Below are positions 45,148 through 53,508 of a stretch of DNA of 64,000 nt, piece by piece. The stretch comes from an uncultured Acetobacteraceae bacterium (lineage in GTDB: Bacteria > Pseudomonadota > Alphaproteobacteria > Acetobacterales > Acetobacteraceae): assembly GCA_903907955.1 (NCBI GenBank), contig CAIVPZ010000086.1:34689-98688 (forward strand). Direction: 5' to 3'. The number at the start of each line of letters is the position of its first letter. The stretch's first letter is position 1. The notes below the pieces were generated by a model. The model was given only the letters and a program-made list of their open reading frames with translations, was not told the DNA's origin and did not search any database. The position numbers were made by a program, and so were the translations under genes.

Positions 45148-45224
45148 CGGCGCCCGGCCTGGCGCCTACCCTTTGCCGGACACCGGGTATACTCTGCCCG
45201 CAGGAACCACGGGATGACTGGCCT

Positions 45225-46253
45225 ATGATCAAGGTTGCCGCCCTCTCCGATGCCCGCAGCACAGCCGCCTCGGTGCCCACCTCGGCGATCGACCTGCCGG
45301 ACATCACCGTCAACGCGCGGGAAACCTTCGGCGTCGACAGCGACATGGAGGTGCCGGCCTTCTCGGTGCGCACCGAGCATGTGCCCGATGTGGACCCGGC
45401 CTACCGCTTCGACCGCGACACCACGCTCGCCATCCTGGCCGGCTTCGCCTTCAACCGCCGGGTGATGATTCAGGGTTACCACGGCACCGGCAAGTCCACC
45501 CATATCGAGCAGGTGGCGGCGCGGCTGAACTGGCCCTGCATCCGCGTCAACCTCGACAGCCATATCAGCCGCATCGATCTGATCGGCAAGGACGCCATCG
45601 TCCTCAAGGACGGCAAGCAGGTCACCGAGTTCCGCGAGGGGCTGCTGCCCTGGGCGCTGCAGCACCCGTGCGCCCTGGTGTTCGACGAGTACGACGCCGG
45701 CCGCCCGGACGTGATGTTCGTCATCCAGCGGGTGCTGGAGGTCGAGGGCAAGCTGACCCTGCTCGACCAGAACCGGGTGATCCGGCCGCACCGCAGTTTC
45801 CGGCTGTTCTCCACCGCCAACACGGTGGGGCTGGGCGACACCACCGGCCTCTATCACGGCACCCAGCAGATCAATCAGGGGCAGATGGACCGCTGGAACA
45901 TCGTCGCCACGCTCAACTACCTGCCGCACGCGCAGGAGACCGAGATCGTGATGGCGAAGCTGGCGCTGGACCCGGGCAACAAGGCCGAGAAGAAGCGCAT
46001 CGAAAGCATGGTGGCGCTGGCCGAACTCACCCGCGCCGGCTTCATCAACGGCGACATCTCCACCGTGATGTCGCCGCGCACGGTGATCACCTGGGCCGAG
46101 AACGCCCGCATCTTCGGCGATCTCGGCTTTGCCTTCCGCATGACCTTTCTGAACAAATGCGACGAGGCGGAGCGCAGCACGGTGGCCGAATACTACCAGC
46201 GCTGCTTCAACGAGGAACTGCCGACCGGCAGCCTGATCCGTCGCAGTGGCTGA
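45225..46253 (+). CDS. cobS: Cobaltochelatase subunit CobS
   Basis: 342 residues, an AAA+ ATPase with Walker A G84-YHGTGKST, Walker B-like [11 protein letters not shown], and [10 protein letters not shown] and sensor segments ([13 protein letters not shown]). CobS and CobT form the chaperone-like ATPase that drives aerobic cobalt insertion into hydrogenobyrinate diamide with CobN, which is not in this window. The ATG at 45225 gives the expected length; the frame upstream is in the J-domain gene's shadow. It overlaps cobT by eight bases. Confidence 0.96.
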   Translation: MIKVAALSDARSTAASVPTSAIDLPDITVNARETFGVDSDMEVPAFSVRTEHVPDVDPAYRFDRDTTLAILAGFAFNRRVMIQGYHGTGKSTHIEQVAARLNWPCIRVNLDSHISRIDLIGKDAIVLKDGKQVTEFREGLLPWALQHPCALVFDEYDAGRPDVMFVIQRVLEVEGKLTLLDQNRVIRPHRSFRLFSTANTVGLGDTTGLYHGTQQINQGQMDRWNIVATLNYLPHAQETEIVMAKLALDPGNKAEKKRIESMVALAELTRAGFINGDISTVMSPRTVITWAENARIFGDLGFAFRMTFLNKCDEAERSTVAEYYQRCFNEELPTGSLIRRSG

Positions 46254-48165
46254 AGTGCGGCCACCGGTGGAAAAGGCTTCGGGGATGAGCGCCGGCGGCA
46301 CCAAGGACAACGCCCGCGCGGACGAGTTCAAGCGCGCTACCACCAGTGTGCTGCGTGCACTCGCCGAGAACAGCGAGGTGCAGGTGGCGTTCCAGCCCGG
46401 CCCGTCCGGCCTGGTCGGCAAACGTGCGCGGCTGCCGCTGCCCACCCGCGCTTTGCCGGCGGCCGAGATCGCCCGGCTGCGCGGCGCCGCCGACAGCCTG
46501 GCGCTGCGCCTGCGCCACCACGACGACGCCGTGCACGCCGCCCGCGCGCCGGCCCGCCGCGAGGCGCGCGACGCGTACGACCAGTTGGAGCAGGCCCGCG
46601 TCGAGGTGGTCGGCGCCCGCCACATGGCCGGGGTCGCCGCCAATCTGCGCGCCCGGCTGGCTGACGCATGCGAGGCGGAAGGCTACGACCGCATGACCCG
46701 CAAGGACCAGCTGCCGGTGGCGGCGGCGCTGTCCATGCTGGCGCGCGAGCGCATGTCCGGCGAACCCTCGCCCGAAGCCGCCCGCCGCGTGCTGGACATG
46801 TGGCGCGGCACGCTGGGCGACGTCGCCGACCACGCGCTGACCGACATGGCGGCGGCGCAGGACAACCAGACCGCCTACACCCGCGCCGCCCGCCGGCTGC
46901 TCGCCGCCCTCGATCTCGCCGAGGCCGAGGCGGATGCCGAGCCGGACCAGAACAAGCAGCAGGACGACGCCGGCGAGCAGTCCGGCCAGCAGGACAATGC
47001 GCAGGACGGCGAGGGGCGGAGCGAGGCGGACGCCGACAGCACCCTCGGCGCCCAGCCCGAGCAGATGGAAGGCCGCGCCGCCGATGACGACCGCGGCGAC
47101 GACAGCAAGGTGGACGCGGCCACCGCCGAGGGCGAGGACCGCCCGGGCGGCCCGCAGCCCCGCCGCGAGCGGCCATCGACCGATACCGAGACCGGCTATC
47201 GCGCCTATACCCGTGCCTTCGATGAGGAGATCTCGGCCGAGGAACTCTGCGATCCGGAGGAGCTCACCCGGTTGCGCCAGCAACTCGACCAGCAACTGCA
47301 GCACCTGCAGGGCGTGGTGGCGAAACTGGCCAACCGGCTGCAGCGGCGGCTGCTGGCGCAGCAGACCCGGGCCTGGGATTTCGATCTCGAGGAAGGGCTG
47401 CTGGATGCCGGGCGGCTGGCGCGCGTCATCGTCAATCCGCTGCAGGCGCTGTCCTACAAGCGCGAGCGCGACACCGCCTTCCGCGACACCGTGGTGACGC
47501 TGCTGATCGACAATTCCGGTTCGATGCGCGGCCGGCCGATCACCGTGGCCGCCATGTGCGGCGACATCCTGGCGCGCACGCTGGAACGCTGCGCGGTGAA
47601 GGTGGAGGTGCTGGGCTTCACCACCCGGGCCTGGAAGGGCGGGCACAGCCGCGAGCGCTGGTCGGGCGACGGCAAGCCGCGCGGTCCGGGCCGGCTGAAC
47701 GATCTGCGCCACATCATCTACAAATCGGCCGACGCGCCCTGGCGGCGCAGCCGCAAGAATCTCGGCCTGATGCTGCGCGAGGGGCTGCTGAAGGAAAACA
47801 TCGACGGCGAGGCGCTGCAATGGGCCTATCGCCGGCTGCTGTCGCGCCCCGAGCACCGGCGCATCCTCATGGTCATCAGTGACGGCGCGCCGGTGGACGA
47901 TTCCACCCTGTCGGTGAATCCGGGCAACTACCTGGAGCGACACCTGCGCGAGGTGATCCGCGACATCGAGGCGCGTGACGCGGTGGAACTGATCGCCATC
48001 GGCATCGGCCATGACGTGACGCGCTACTACCGCCGCGCGGTGACCATCGTCGATGCCGAGGAACTCGGCGGCACGATGATGAAGAAACTGGCGGAACTGT
48101 TCGACGAGGACGCCCTGCTGGCCTGGGGGCGTGCCGCCAGCGAGCGCTCGGCGCTGGTGGCCTGA
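46246..48165 (+). CDS. cobT: Cobaltochelatase subunit CobT
   Basis: 639 residues, GTG start overlapping the end of cobS. An N-terminal helical region is followed by a highly acidic linker (about 225-315, rich in Asp/Glu/Gln) and a C-terminal von Willebrand A domain with MIDAS motif DNSGSM (Asp422) and [12 protein letters not shown]. This is the classic CobT layout; the VWA domain binds Mg2+ and contacts the CobN chelatase. An extra 14 codons at the start (before MSAGGTKDN) may be untranslated if ATG 46285 is used. A strong hairpin follows the stop. Confidence 0.96.
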   Translation: MAEVRPPVEKASGMSAGGTKDNARADEFKRATTSVLRALAENSEVQVAFQPGPSGLVGKRARLPLPTRALPAAEIARLRGAADSLALRLRHHDDAVHAARAPARREARDAYDQLEQARVEVVGARHMAGVAANLRARLADACEAEGYDRMTRKDQLPVAAALSMLARERMSGEPSPEAARRVLDMWRGTLGDVADHALTDMAAAQDNQTAYTRAARRLLAALDLAEAEADAEPDQNKQQDDAGEQSGQQDNAQDGEGRSEADADSTLGAQPEQMEGRAADDDRGDDSKVDAATAEGEDRPGGPQPRRERPSTDTETGYRAYTRAFDEEISAEELCDPEELTRLRQQLDQQLQHLQGVVAKLANRLQRRLLAQQTRAWDFDLEEGLLDAGRLARVIVNPLQALSYKRERDTAFRDTVVTLLIDNSGSMRGRPITVAAMCGDILARTLERCAVKVEVLGFTTRAWKGGHSRERWSGDGKPRGPGRLNDLRHIIYKSADAPWRRSRKNLGLMLREGLLKENIDGEALQWAYRRLLSRPEHRRILMVISDGAPVDDSTLSVNPGNYLERHLREVIRDIEARDAVELIAIGIGHDVTRYYRRAVTIVDAEELGGTMMKKLAELFDEDALLAWGRAASERSALVA

Positions 48166-48173
48166 AAAGGGAA

Positions 48174-48201
48174 GGGGGAGCCGGATTGCTCCGGCTCCCC
48201 C
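48174..48201 (+). terminator. Hairpin after cobT
   Basis: GGGGGAGCCGGA and TCCGGCTCCCCC pair perfectly (12 bp) around TTGC, nine bases after the cobT stop. No T-tract follows. A related sequence lies at 48332 before the convergent gene. Confidence 0.65.
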
Positions 48202-48331
48202 CGACACGCCGGCCGGCCGGCCCCACGGCCTGCCAGCGTATCCTTGGTTGCCTCAGGCGGGCAGCGTGCGCCGCGTTGCGTGATGGGTGTAACATTAGGA
48301 TACATGGAGCGGCTCGGCCAGCGAAAAGTTT

Positions 48332-48360
48332 GGGGGGGGAGCCGGATTGTTCCGCCCCCC
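48332..48360 (-). terminator. Hairpin after the MtrB/PioB-type gene
   Basis: On the minus strand GGGGGGCGGA pairs with TCCG-GCT-CCCCCC (three-base bulge), followed by AAACTTTTCG. It lies 25 bases after the stop of the outer-membrane barrel gene and shares GGGGAGCCGGATTG with the cobT hairpin. Confidence 0.55.
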
Positions 48361-48384
48361 TTCAGCACCGCCGGCGCTCGCGGG

Positions 48385-50841
48385 CTACCAGCGCACGGAA
48401 ATCGCCGCACCGACAATCTGCACGGCGTTGTTGGGCCACGTATCACCCGGCATCAGCGCGTTGCTGATCTGCGTGGAACCCACGGTGGTGGCGTAGTCCT
48501 TGTAGCTGAGTTTTTCGAAGGTATAGCCGGCGAGCAGTGATATGTTCTCCCGGATCTTGTACTCGCCGCGCAGGGTAAAAGTATTCATCATCGCCTGCAC
48601 GTTCGGAAGCGGCGCGATCATCAGGTTGGCGTTCGGCGCGCCGGTGGTGACGAAGAACAGCCCGCCGTCGGCGAAAGCGTAGTTCGTGTTGCCATAGACG
48701 AAGTTGTAGTCGGCGCTGACCTTGAGGTCGTCCAGCGCCTGCCAGGTCAGGGTGACTCCGGCGGTCTGCGAGACGTCGTTGGTGCGCATGTTCCACACAC
48801 CGTTTTGCAGGCATCCCGATCCCCGGGGCGGGGTGAGGCTCTGGCCATTCGCATTGCAGATGGCGTTGTTGACCAGATTGTTCTGGTTAAAGAAGATTTT
48901 CTGGTATTCGTAGAACGCGTGCAGGCCGACCGTCGGGCTGAACTGATAGGTCAGATCGGGACCGATGACGAAGTTGTTGTTGCTCTTGAGCCCCAGCCCC
49001 TGGGCGGATTGTGGATAGTAATCGTAGTTCATCTTCGCAACTATCGACAAGTTCATTTCTTCAAGTGGCGACCAGTCGGCCGTCGCCTTGAATTCGTCGC
49101 GGACTCGGGATGACAGGAAGTAGTCATACAAACCATAGTAGGGAAGGAAGGCCTGTTGTGTTGAGGTTCCGGTCGGCACCAAAGGGTTAGGGTAGGCAAT
49201 AAGGTTGTTGGCTGCTGTTGGTGTATAGTAGATGTTCAGCACACTGAAAGTATTGTTTCGGTTATAATTTCCGGCCCAGCGGTCGGAATGCTGGTAGCTA
49301 ACCGTTCCGAACAGATCCTCGAGCAGGTGGCTCCGCACTTTGGCGGTCATGGCGCTCTCGGTGACGTCGCCGGACAGCGTGTCGGTCCGGTGGGACGAGG
49401 CGAAGTTATAGCCCAACAACAATTTTGTTTCTGGCAGGATACGGTAGTTGGCCTCAAGGGCTATCTTATTGACGGTGTTGCTCAGCCGCAGGTTCGTCGC
49501 CGAGGCCCTGCCGATGTTGGTCGGGTTCACGCCGTCATTGAGATAGAACGAATAGCGGTTGTGTGCGGTCAGGGCCTCGCGGTCGTCGAGCGTATAGGCC
49601 GCCCTCAGGTCCAGCCCCGTCAGTGGCCGCGAGGTGATGGCGATGTTGGCGAACGCCGTCTGATACGCGCCATCCAGGCTGGACGGGTTGTTCACGCCCT
49701 GCATCAGCTTCAACACATTCGGGTTGCCGCTGATCTCCGGGTAGCCCTCGTTCTGGTACATCAGCCCGTATTGCAGGTTGGCATTGATGCGTGTGGTCGG
49801 CGTCAGGTTGTAGCCGACCTGGGCCTTGATCTGGTGCGCGGAGTTGGACGGCGGCAGGCTGTAGCGGGAGCTGGTCGCCGCCGAAACGCTCGCGATGTCG
49901 CTGGCGGCTTGGTTGGGGTTGGAATACCGATAGCCCGTAAGGGGAGAATACGATACGCCACCAGTTGTGGCGGCTGAAAACAGAAAGGGGTTGGTTCCGT
50001 CCCAGGTCGCGATGTTGTCAGTGTAGTTCATGAAGACGTAGGTGAGCACGGCCTGCACCCGCTGGCCATTGTACGTCGCCGAGACATCGTAGCGATCCGA
50101 GTCGTAATCGACCGGTTCGGCGAAATAGGCGATCGCGGCGGTGGTGATGTTCTGGTTGGGCTGTCCGGTCGCCGGGTTGATGGACATGCCGGGGTTGGTC
50201 ACCCAGGGATGCGAGTTTTCCTTCAGCCCGTCCTTGTGCTCGTGGCGGACGGTGACGGCGACGGTCCAGTCATCGATCTGGTACTTGCCACCGGCGGTGT
50301 AGATTTGGCGCTCCAGACCGACATTGTAGGTCGCCAGGCGCCCGTTGAGAGAGTTGGGACCGGTGGCGACATTGTCGACCGAGCCCGGGCGCACCCCGTT
50401 CACCAGCCCGCCATTGCCGTCGCCGAACACGCTGTGGAACGAATTGGACTGCCAGTAGGGGATCTGGTCATAGCCGAAGGTGATGCCCCAGGTGCCCTGC
50501 TGGCCGAACTTTCCGTTGATCGTGCGGCTGTCGAGGCCGAGATTCGTGCCCACCAGATCGGCATATCCGGTCTCGCCCGAATCCCAGGCATCGCCGGCAT
50601 GCAGCTTGAGGTCGCCGATGGCGTACCAGCCCTTGTCCTCCAGGCCGGTGTAGCGGCCGAAATAGGCGGAGGTATTGCTCTGCCACATCGAACCGGCCGT
50701 GACCTCGTTACGATAGACTGGCGTATCGGCGGCCTTTGGTGGCGCGTCGGTCAGCTCGAAGCTGTCCTCGGCGGCGGCGGCGAATGGCAGCAGAAACAGA
50801 CCGGCGGTGGCCAGCGCGGTCAGGGAAGCTGTCGCTTTCAT
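48385..50841 (-). CDS. MtrB/PioB-family outer-membrane beta-barrel of an electron conduit
   Basis: 818 residues with a signal peptide (LTALATAGLFLLPFAAAA, cleavage before EDSF). A long series of alternating amphipathic strands follows, with aromatic belts (e.g. LKVSADYNFVYGNTNYAF, INANLQYGLMYQNEG), closing on a terminal Trp (AAISVRW) as expected for BAM-assembled barrels. Length and strand pattern fit the decaheme-associated MtrB/PioB family, which sheaths a decaheme cytochrome across the outer membrane. The N-terminal CXXC of Shewanella MtrB is missing, as in PioB-like members. It is last in a three-gene operon, 18 bases after the decaheme gene. The direction of electron flow is unknown. Confidence 0.9.
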   Translation of the reverse strand: MKATASLTALATAGLFLLPFAAAAEDSFELTDAPPKAADTPVYRNEVTAGSMWQSNTSAYFGRYTGLEDKGWYAIGDLKLHAGDAWDSGETGYADLVGTNLGLDSRTINGKFGQQGTWGITFGYDQIPYWQSNSFHSVFGDGNGGLVNGVRPGSVDNVATGPNSLNGRLATYNVGLERQIYTAGGKYQIDDWTVAVTVRHEHKDGLKENSHPWVTNPGMSINPATGQPNQNITTAAIAYFAEPVDYDSDRYDVSATYNGQRVQAVLTYVFMNYTDNIATWDGTNPFLFSAATTGGVSYSPLTGYRYSNPNQAASDIASVSAATSSRYSLPPSNSAHQIKAQVGYNLTPTTRINANLQYGLMYQNEGYPEISGNPNVLKLMQGVNNPSSLDGAYQTAFANIAITSRPLTGLDLRAAYTLDDREALTAHNRYSFYLNDGVNPTNIGRASATNLRLSNTVNKIALEANYRILPETKLLLGYNFASSHRTDTLSGDVTESAMTAKVRSHLLEDLFGTVSYQHSDRWAGNYNRNNTFSVLNIYYTPTAANNLIAYPNPLVPTGTSTQQAFLPYYGLYDYFLSSRVRDEFKATADWSPLEEMNLSIVAKMNYDYYPQSAQGLGLKSNNNFVIGPDLTYQFSPTVGLHAFYEYQKIFFNQNNLVNNAICNANGQSLTPPRGSGCLQNGVWNMRTNDVSQTAGVTLTWQALDDLKVSADYNFVYGNTNYAFADGGLFFVTTGAPNANLMIAPLPNVQAMMNTFTLRGEYKIRENISLLAGYTFEKLSYKDYATTVGSTQISNALMPGDTWPNNAVQIVGAAISVRW

Positions 50842-50859
50842 GATGCTTCGTCTCCTGGC

Positions 50860-51846
50860 CTAGCGGGTGAAGAACATGCCGGCGGGGCTGTTCGACCCGT
50901 GGATGTTCGAGTGGCAGTTCTCGCAGCCGCGGCCGAAGGCGCGGAAATTGGTGACGGCGCCATATGTGCCGGTGAGCGGGTTCTTCAGCGTCCTGACACC
51001 CGACGGATTACTCGGCGTGGGCTGCGGCACCTGGGCGCCGCTGAAGATGCCGGACTGGTGCGTGCTGAGGCCGTGGCATTCCTGGCACAGGAACGATGGA
51101 CGCATCTTCAGCAGGCGCGGCTGGGTCGAGCCGTGCGGCGTATGGCAGTTCAGGCAACTGTCGCGAACCGGCGGGTGCTCCCACAGGAACGGGCCGCGGC
51201 GCTCCGGGTGGCAATTGTAGCAGGTCTCGTTGACCGTCACTTCCTTCAGCAGTTTCGGACCTGGCGAGCCCATCGGGTTATGGCAGTCCGAGCAGACCAC
51301 CTTCGCCTCGCGGATCGGATGGTGCGAGAACTTGTAGCTGTCGGCACGTTGTTCGGGATGGCAGGTGAAGCAGACCGCCGGCTGGGTGAGCTTCACCATC
51401 ACCGGGTCCTTGCGCACATGCACGCGGTGGCAGTCGTTGCAGGCGACGTCGTTGTTGGCGTGCTGGCTGCCCTGCCAGTTCATGCGCAGTCCGGCCTGAT
51501 GGCAGCTCAGGCATTTTTCGTTGCGTGCTTCCACCGAGGATTGCCGCGGCCCCTTTTTCATCACCACCGGCGGCGGGTTGAAGCGGTTCTGCGTGTGTTC
51601 TTCGGCCGGTCCGTGGCACGATTCGCAGCCGTGCTGGCCGAACGGCGAATGCGGGTCGCCCTTCACGGCATGCGGGGTCAGCAGGATTTCGGCGACCTTG
51701 GCGTCGTCGTGGCAGCCGAGGCAGAGCTTCGGCCCGCCTTCGGTGTAGCCTTGCGCTTCCGGTGCGCTTGCCCCGGCGGCCCAGGCCGGCAGCGCGGGCA
51801 GCAGCAGAACCGCGGCCAGCGAACCGAGCAGCAGTATCTTCCTCAT
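50860..51846 (-). CDS. Decaheme c-type cytochrome, DmsE/MtrA/PioA family
   Basis: 328 residues with a signal peptide (LLLGSLAAVLLLPALPAWA) and exactly ten CXXCH motifs: CLGCH (42-46), CESCH (74-78), CLSCH, CNDCH, CFTCH, CSDCH, CYNCH, CLNCH, CQECH and CENCH (308-312). Spare histidines between motifs can supply axial ligands. The size and haem spacing match MtrA/DmsE, the decaheme wire that sits inside the MtrB barrel, rather than the N-terminally extended PioA. It would carry electrons between the periplasm and the cell surface. Next to its barrel gene and downstream of an EB_dh-type cytochrome. All ten haems need the Ccm system encoded next door. Confidence 0.96.
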   Translation of the reverse strand: MRKILLLGSLAAVLLLPALPAWAAGASAPEAQGYTEGGPKLCLGCHDDAKVAEILLTPHAVKGDPHSPFGQHGCESCHGPAEEHTQNRFNPPPVVMKKGPRQSSVEARNEKCLSCHQAGLRMNWQGSQHANNDVACNDCHRVHVRKDPVMVKLTQPAVCFTCHPEQRADSYKFSHHPIREAKVVCSDCHNPMGSPGPKLLKEVTVNETCYNCHPERRGPFLWEHPPVRDSCLNCHTPHGSTQPRLLKMRPSFLCQECHGLSTHQSGIFSGAQVPQPTPSNPSGVRTLKNPLTGTYGAVTNFRAFGRGCENCHSNIHGSNSPAGMFFTR

Positions 51847-51874
51847 GTCATGTCTCCCAGATGCCCGGCGGAGT

Positions 51875-52864
51875 TCATTGCTTTACCGCTATGAAATCGG
51901 CGACTCCGGCATCAATGGCCAGCGTCCGCTCGCCGCTGATGTTGTGGAACCGCCGGGCGGTGTGGCCGGCATGCACCGCGAAGGCGACGGTGTAGATTTG
52001 TCCTGGCAGGAAGCTGATCAGCCCGGGGCCGCCGTTGAGCGGGCCGCGCAGCGTGACTGACCATTTGCCGCCGGCATAGCTGGCGTCGGCACTGACCACA
52101 TTGGCGACCTCCTCGCGCTTGTCGAAGACGGCGAGGGTGGCCGGAACGGCCGGCCTGCCCGGGTTCAGCCGGGCCTGCCAGTATTCGAGGAGGTAACCCT
52201 GGGCGCGCAGCGTGGCGAGCTGGTCCGCGGGTTTCAGCGCATCGCCGCCGCCCAGGCGCGTAAGCCTGGCGTGGGTGCGTCCCAGGTACTCGGTGCGGTT
52301 GACGCCCGGGGTTGCGCCGGGGTTGCCGGTGCTGTCGTTGTGGCAGGCGGCGTAGCAGCCGGTGCGCAGCACGTCGGGCGAGCGGGACGGGCTGAACATC
52401 ACCGCCACCTTGGTGGCGAAGTTCGGGTCCTGGCCGGCATCCGGCTGCTGGCCTTCGTCGACGTCGAGGTGGACGTAAAGGTTGCTGCCGTCATGGGCAA
52501 ACTTTGCGGTCACCGTGAAGGCGCCCGGTTTGTCCTTGATCGGCGTCGGCTCGATCGGCGGCAGCACGGCGTTGTCGGCGAACATCTGCGTGCGGTCGGT
52601 GCCGGTGACGATGTCGCCACCCAGGAAATCTTCCATGCCTTCATGGCAGGCCCGGCAGGTCTTGCCCTGGCGGACATACGGGGCGCCGGGCATCTCGACC
52701 GGGTTCATGGCCAGCACCCATTCCCAGTTCGACTGTCCCGGGTAGTACAGCACCACGTCCTTGCCGGGGACGTTCGCCCAGTCGATCGCGGCGGATGCCG
52801 GACCGGAGGCGCACAGGCCGGCCAGCCCGGCGAGCAAGGCCAGCGCCTTGGGTACGGATTTCAT
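51875..52864 (-). CDS. EB_dh-family haem-binding c-type cytochrome
   Basis: 329 residues with a signal peptide (ALLAGLAGLCASGPASA) and no other membrane segment, so a soluble periplasmic or exported protein. A canonical haem motif C70-R-A-C73-H74 lies near the N-terminus. The rest resembles the ethylbenzene dehydrogenase gamma-subunit/DMSO-reductase-like haem domain (FTVTAKFAHDGSNLYVHLDVDE, KVAVMFSPS, LLEYWQARLNPG, YTVAFAVHAGHTARRFHNIS). A second motif, C170-YAA-C174-H175, is CX3CH rather than CXXCH. It is first in the operon with the decaheme cytochrome and barrel, so it is the best candidate for their redox partner. A catalytic molybdenum subunit is not present. Confidence 0.85.
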   Translation of the reverse strand: MKSVPKALALLAGLAGLCASGPASAAIDWANVPGKDVVLYYPGQSNWEWVLAMNPVEMPGAPYVRQGKTCRACHEGMEDFLGGDIVTGTDRTQMFADNAVLPPIEPTPIKDKPGAFTVTAKFAHDGSNLYVHLDVDEGQQPDAGQDPNFATKVAVMFSPSRSPDVLRTGCYAACHNDSTGNPGATPGVNRTEYLGRTHARLTRLGGGDALKPADQLATLRAQGYLLEYWQARLNPGRPAVPATLAVFDKREEVANVVSADASYAGGKWSVTLRGPLNGGPGLISFLPGQIYTVAFAVHAGHTARRFHNISGERTLAIDAGVADFIAVKQ

Positions 52865-53508
52865 GGACGTTTCCTTCCTGCGAACGATCGCGTGCCCGGT
52901 GCGGCGGGGATGCTTCGCGACGGGCGGGCAGCCTGAGCGGTTGGGGAGAGGGAAGCCGGCCACCAGCCTGCGGCGACGCCGAACGGGCGGCGTGCACACA
53001 CCAAGCTCAGGGCGCGCAAGTACACGCGCCGGCAAGGCCGGTTGTTGGACATTTTCCTCCTCCGCCGGACAGACTCGTGCAAATCATCCGGTAACGGAAC
53101 GCAGTACGTTCCGAATCGGTGCCAGCGCTGTCAGCCCGTTTTCTGTAGTGGGTGAAACCATATGAAAGCCGGAAAGGCGGCGCTATCGGAAAAATCACTG
53201 AATCATGATTATTCGGCAATTCGTCACACTTTGTTGCGTTCTGGTTGAGAACGGTTCTTAGTTGTGGCGCAACATTTACATACATTCCCGAATGCAGGTG
53301 CACGCAGCGCCCGGAATGCACAGTCAACGTGTCGCTCTATGTTACATTCTTCGGGAATGATGCAGACCGCGTGCAATCCGGAACGCCAACAGCGCGCCCG
53401 GCGCCACCGGCTGGACCAACCCCGACGATCCGGCTACGAAGCCAGGGGAGCGGTCCCACGGCCCCGCCGGTGGCCGGGGTCCCCCACAGTTTTGAGCATC
53501 GGAACCTC
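52865..53508. other. Divergent regulatory region between the electron-conduit and ccm operons
   Basis: About 640 bases without a supportable gene. The half nearest the conduit operon is GC-rich; the middle (53150-53360) is A+T-richer, with ACTGAATCATGATTATTCGG and TTGTTGCG stretches that may hold promoters. A perfect 7-bp inverted repeat lies at 53095-53113. Short open frames here lack ribosome binding sites. Confidence 0.6.
53095..53113. promoter_or_regulatory. Operator-like inverted repeat upstream of the electron-conduit operon
   Basis: CGGAACG-CAGTA-CGTTCCG is a perfect 7-bp inverted repeat with a five-base spacer, 231 bases upstream of the EB_dh-type start. The size suits a dimeric regulator. 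The regulator is unknown. Confidence 0.45.

Noticed and set aside
45145..45224. Cobalamin riboswitch upstream of cobS
   Set aside because: The gap is under 80 bases and lacks the conserved B12-box. Only a small hairpin over the J-domain stop is visible.
53355..53495. Short frame before ccmF reading like the tail of another protein (TGWTNPDDPATKPGER)
   Set aside because: It has no start codon with a ribosome binding site and an upstream stop limits it to about 45 codons. A decayed ccmE tail is possible but cannot be supported.
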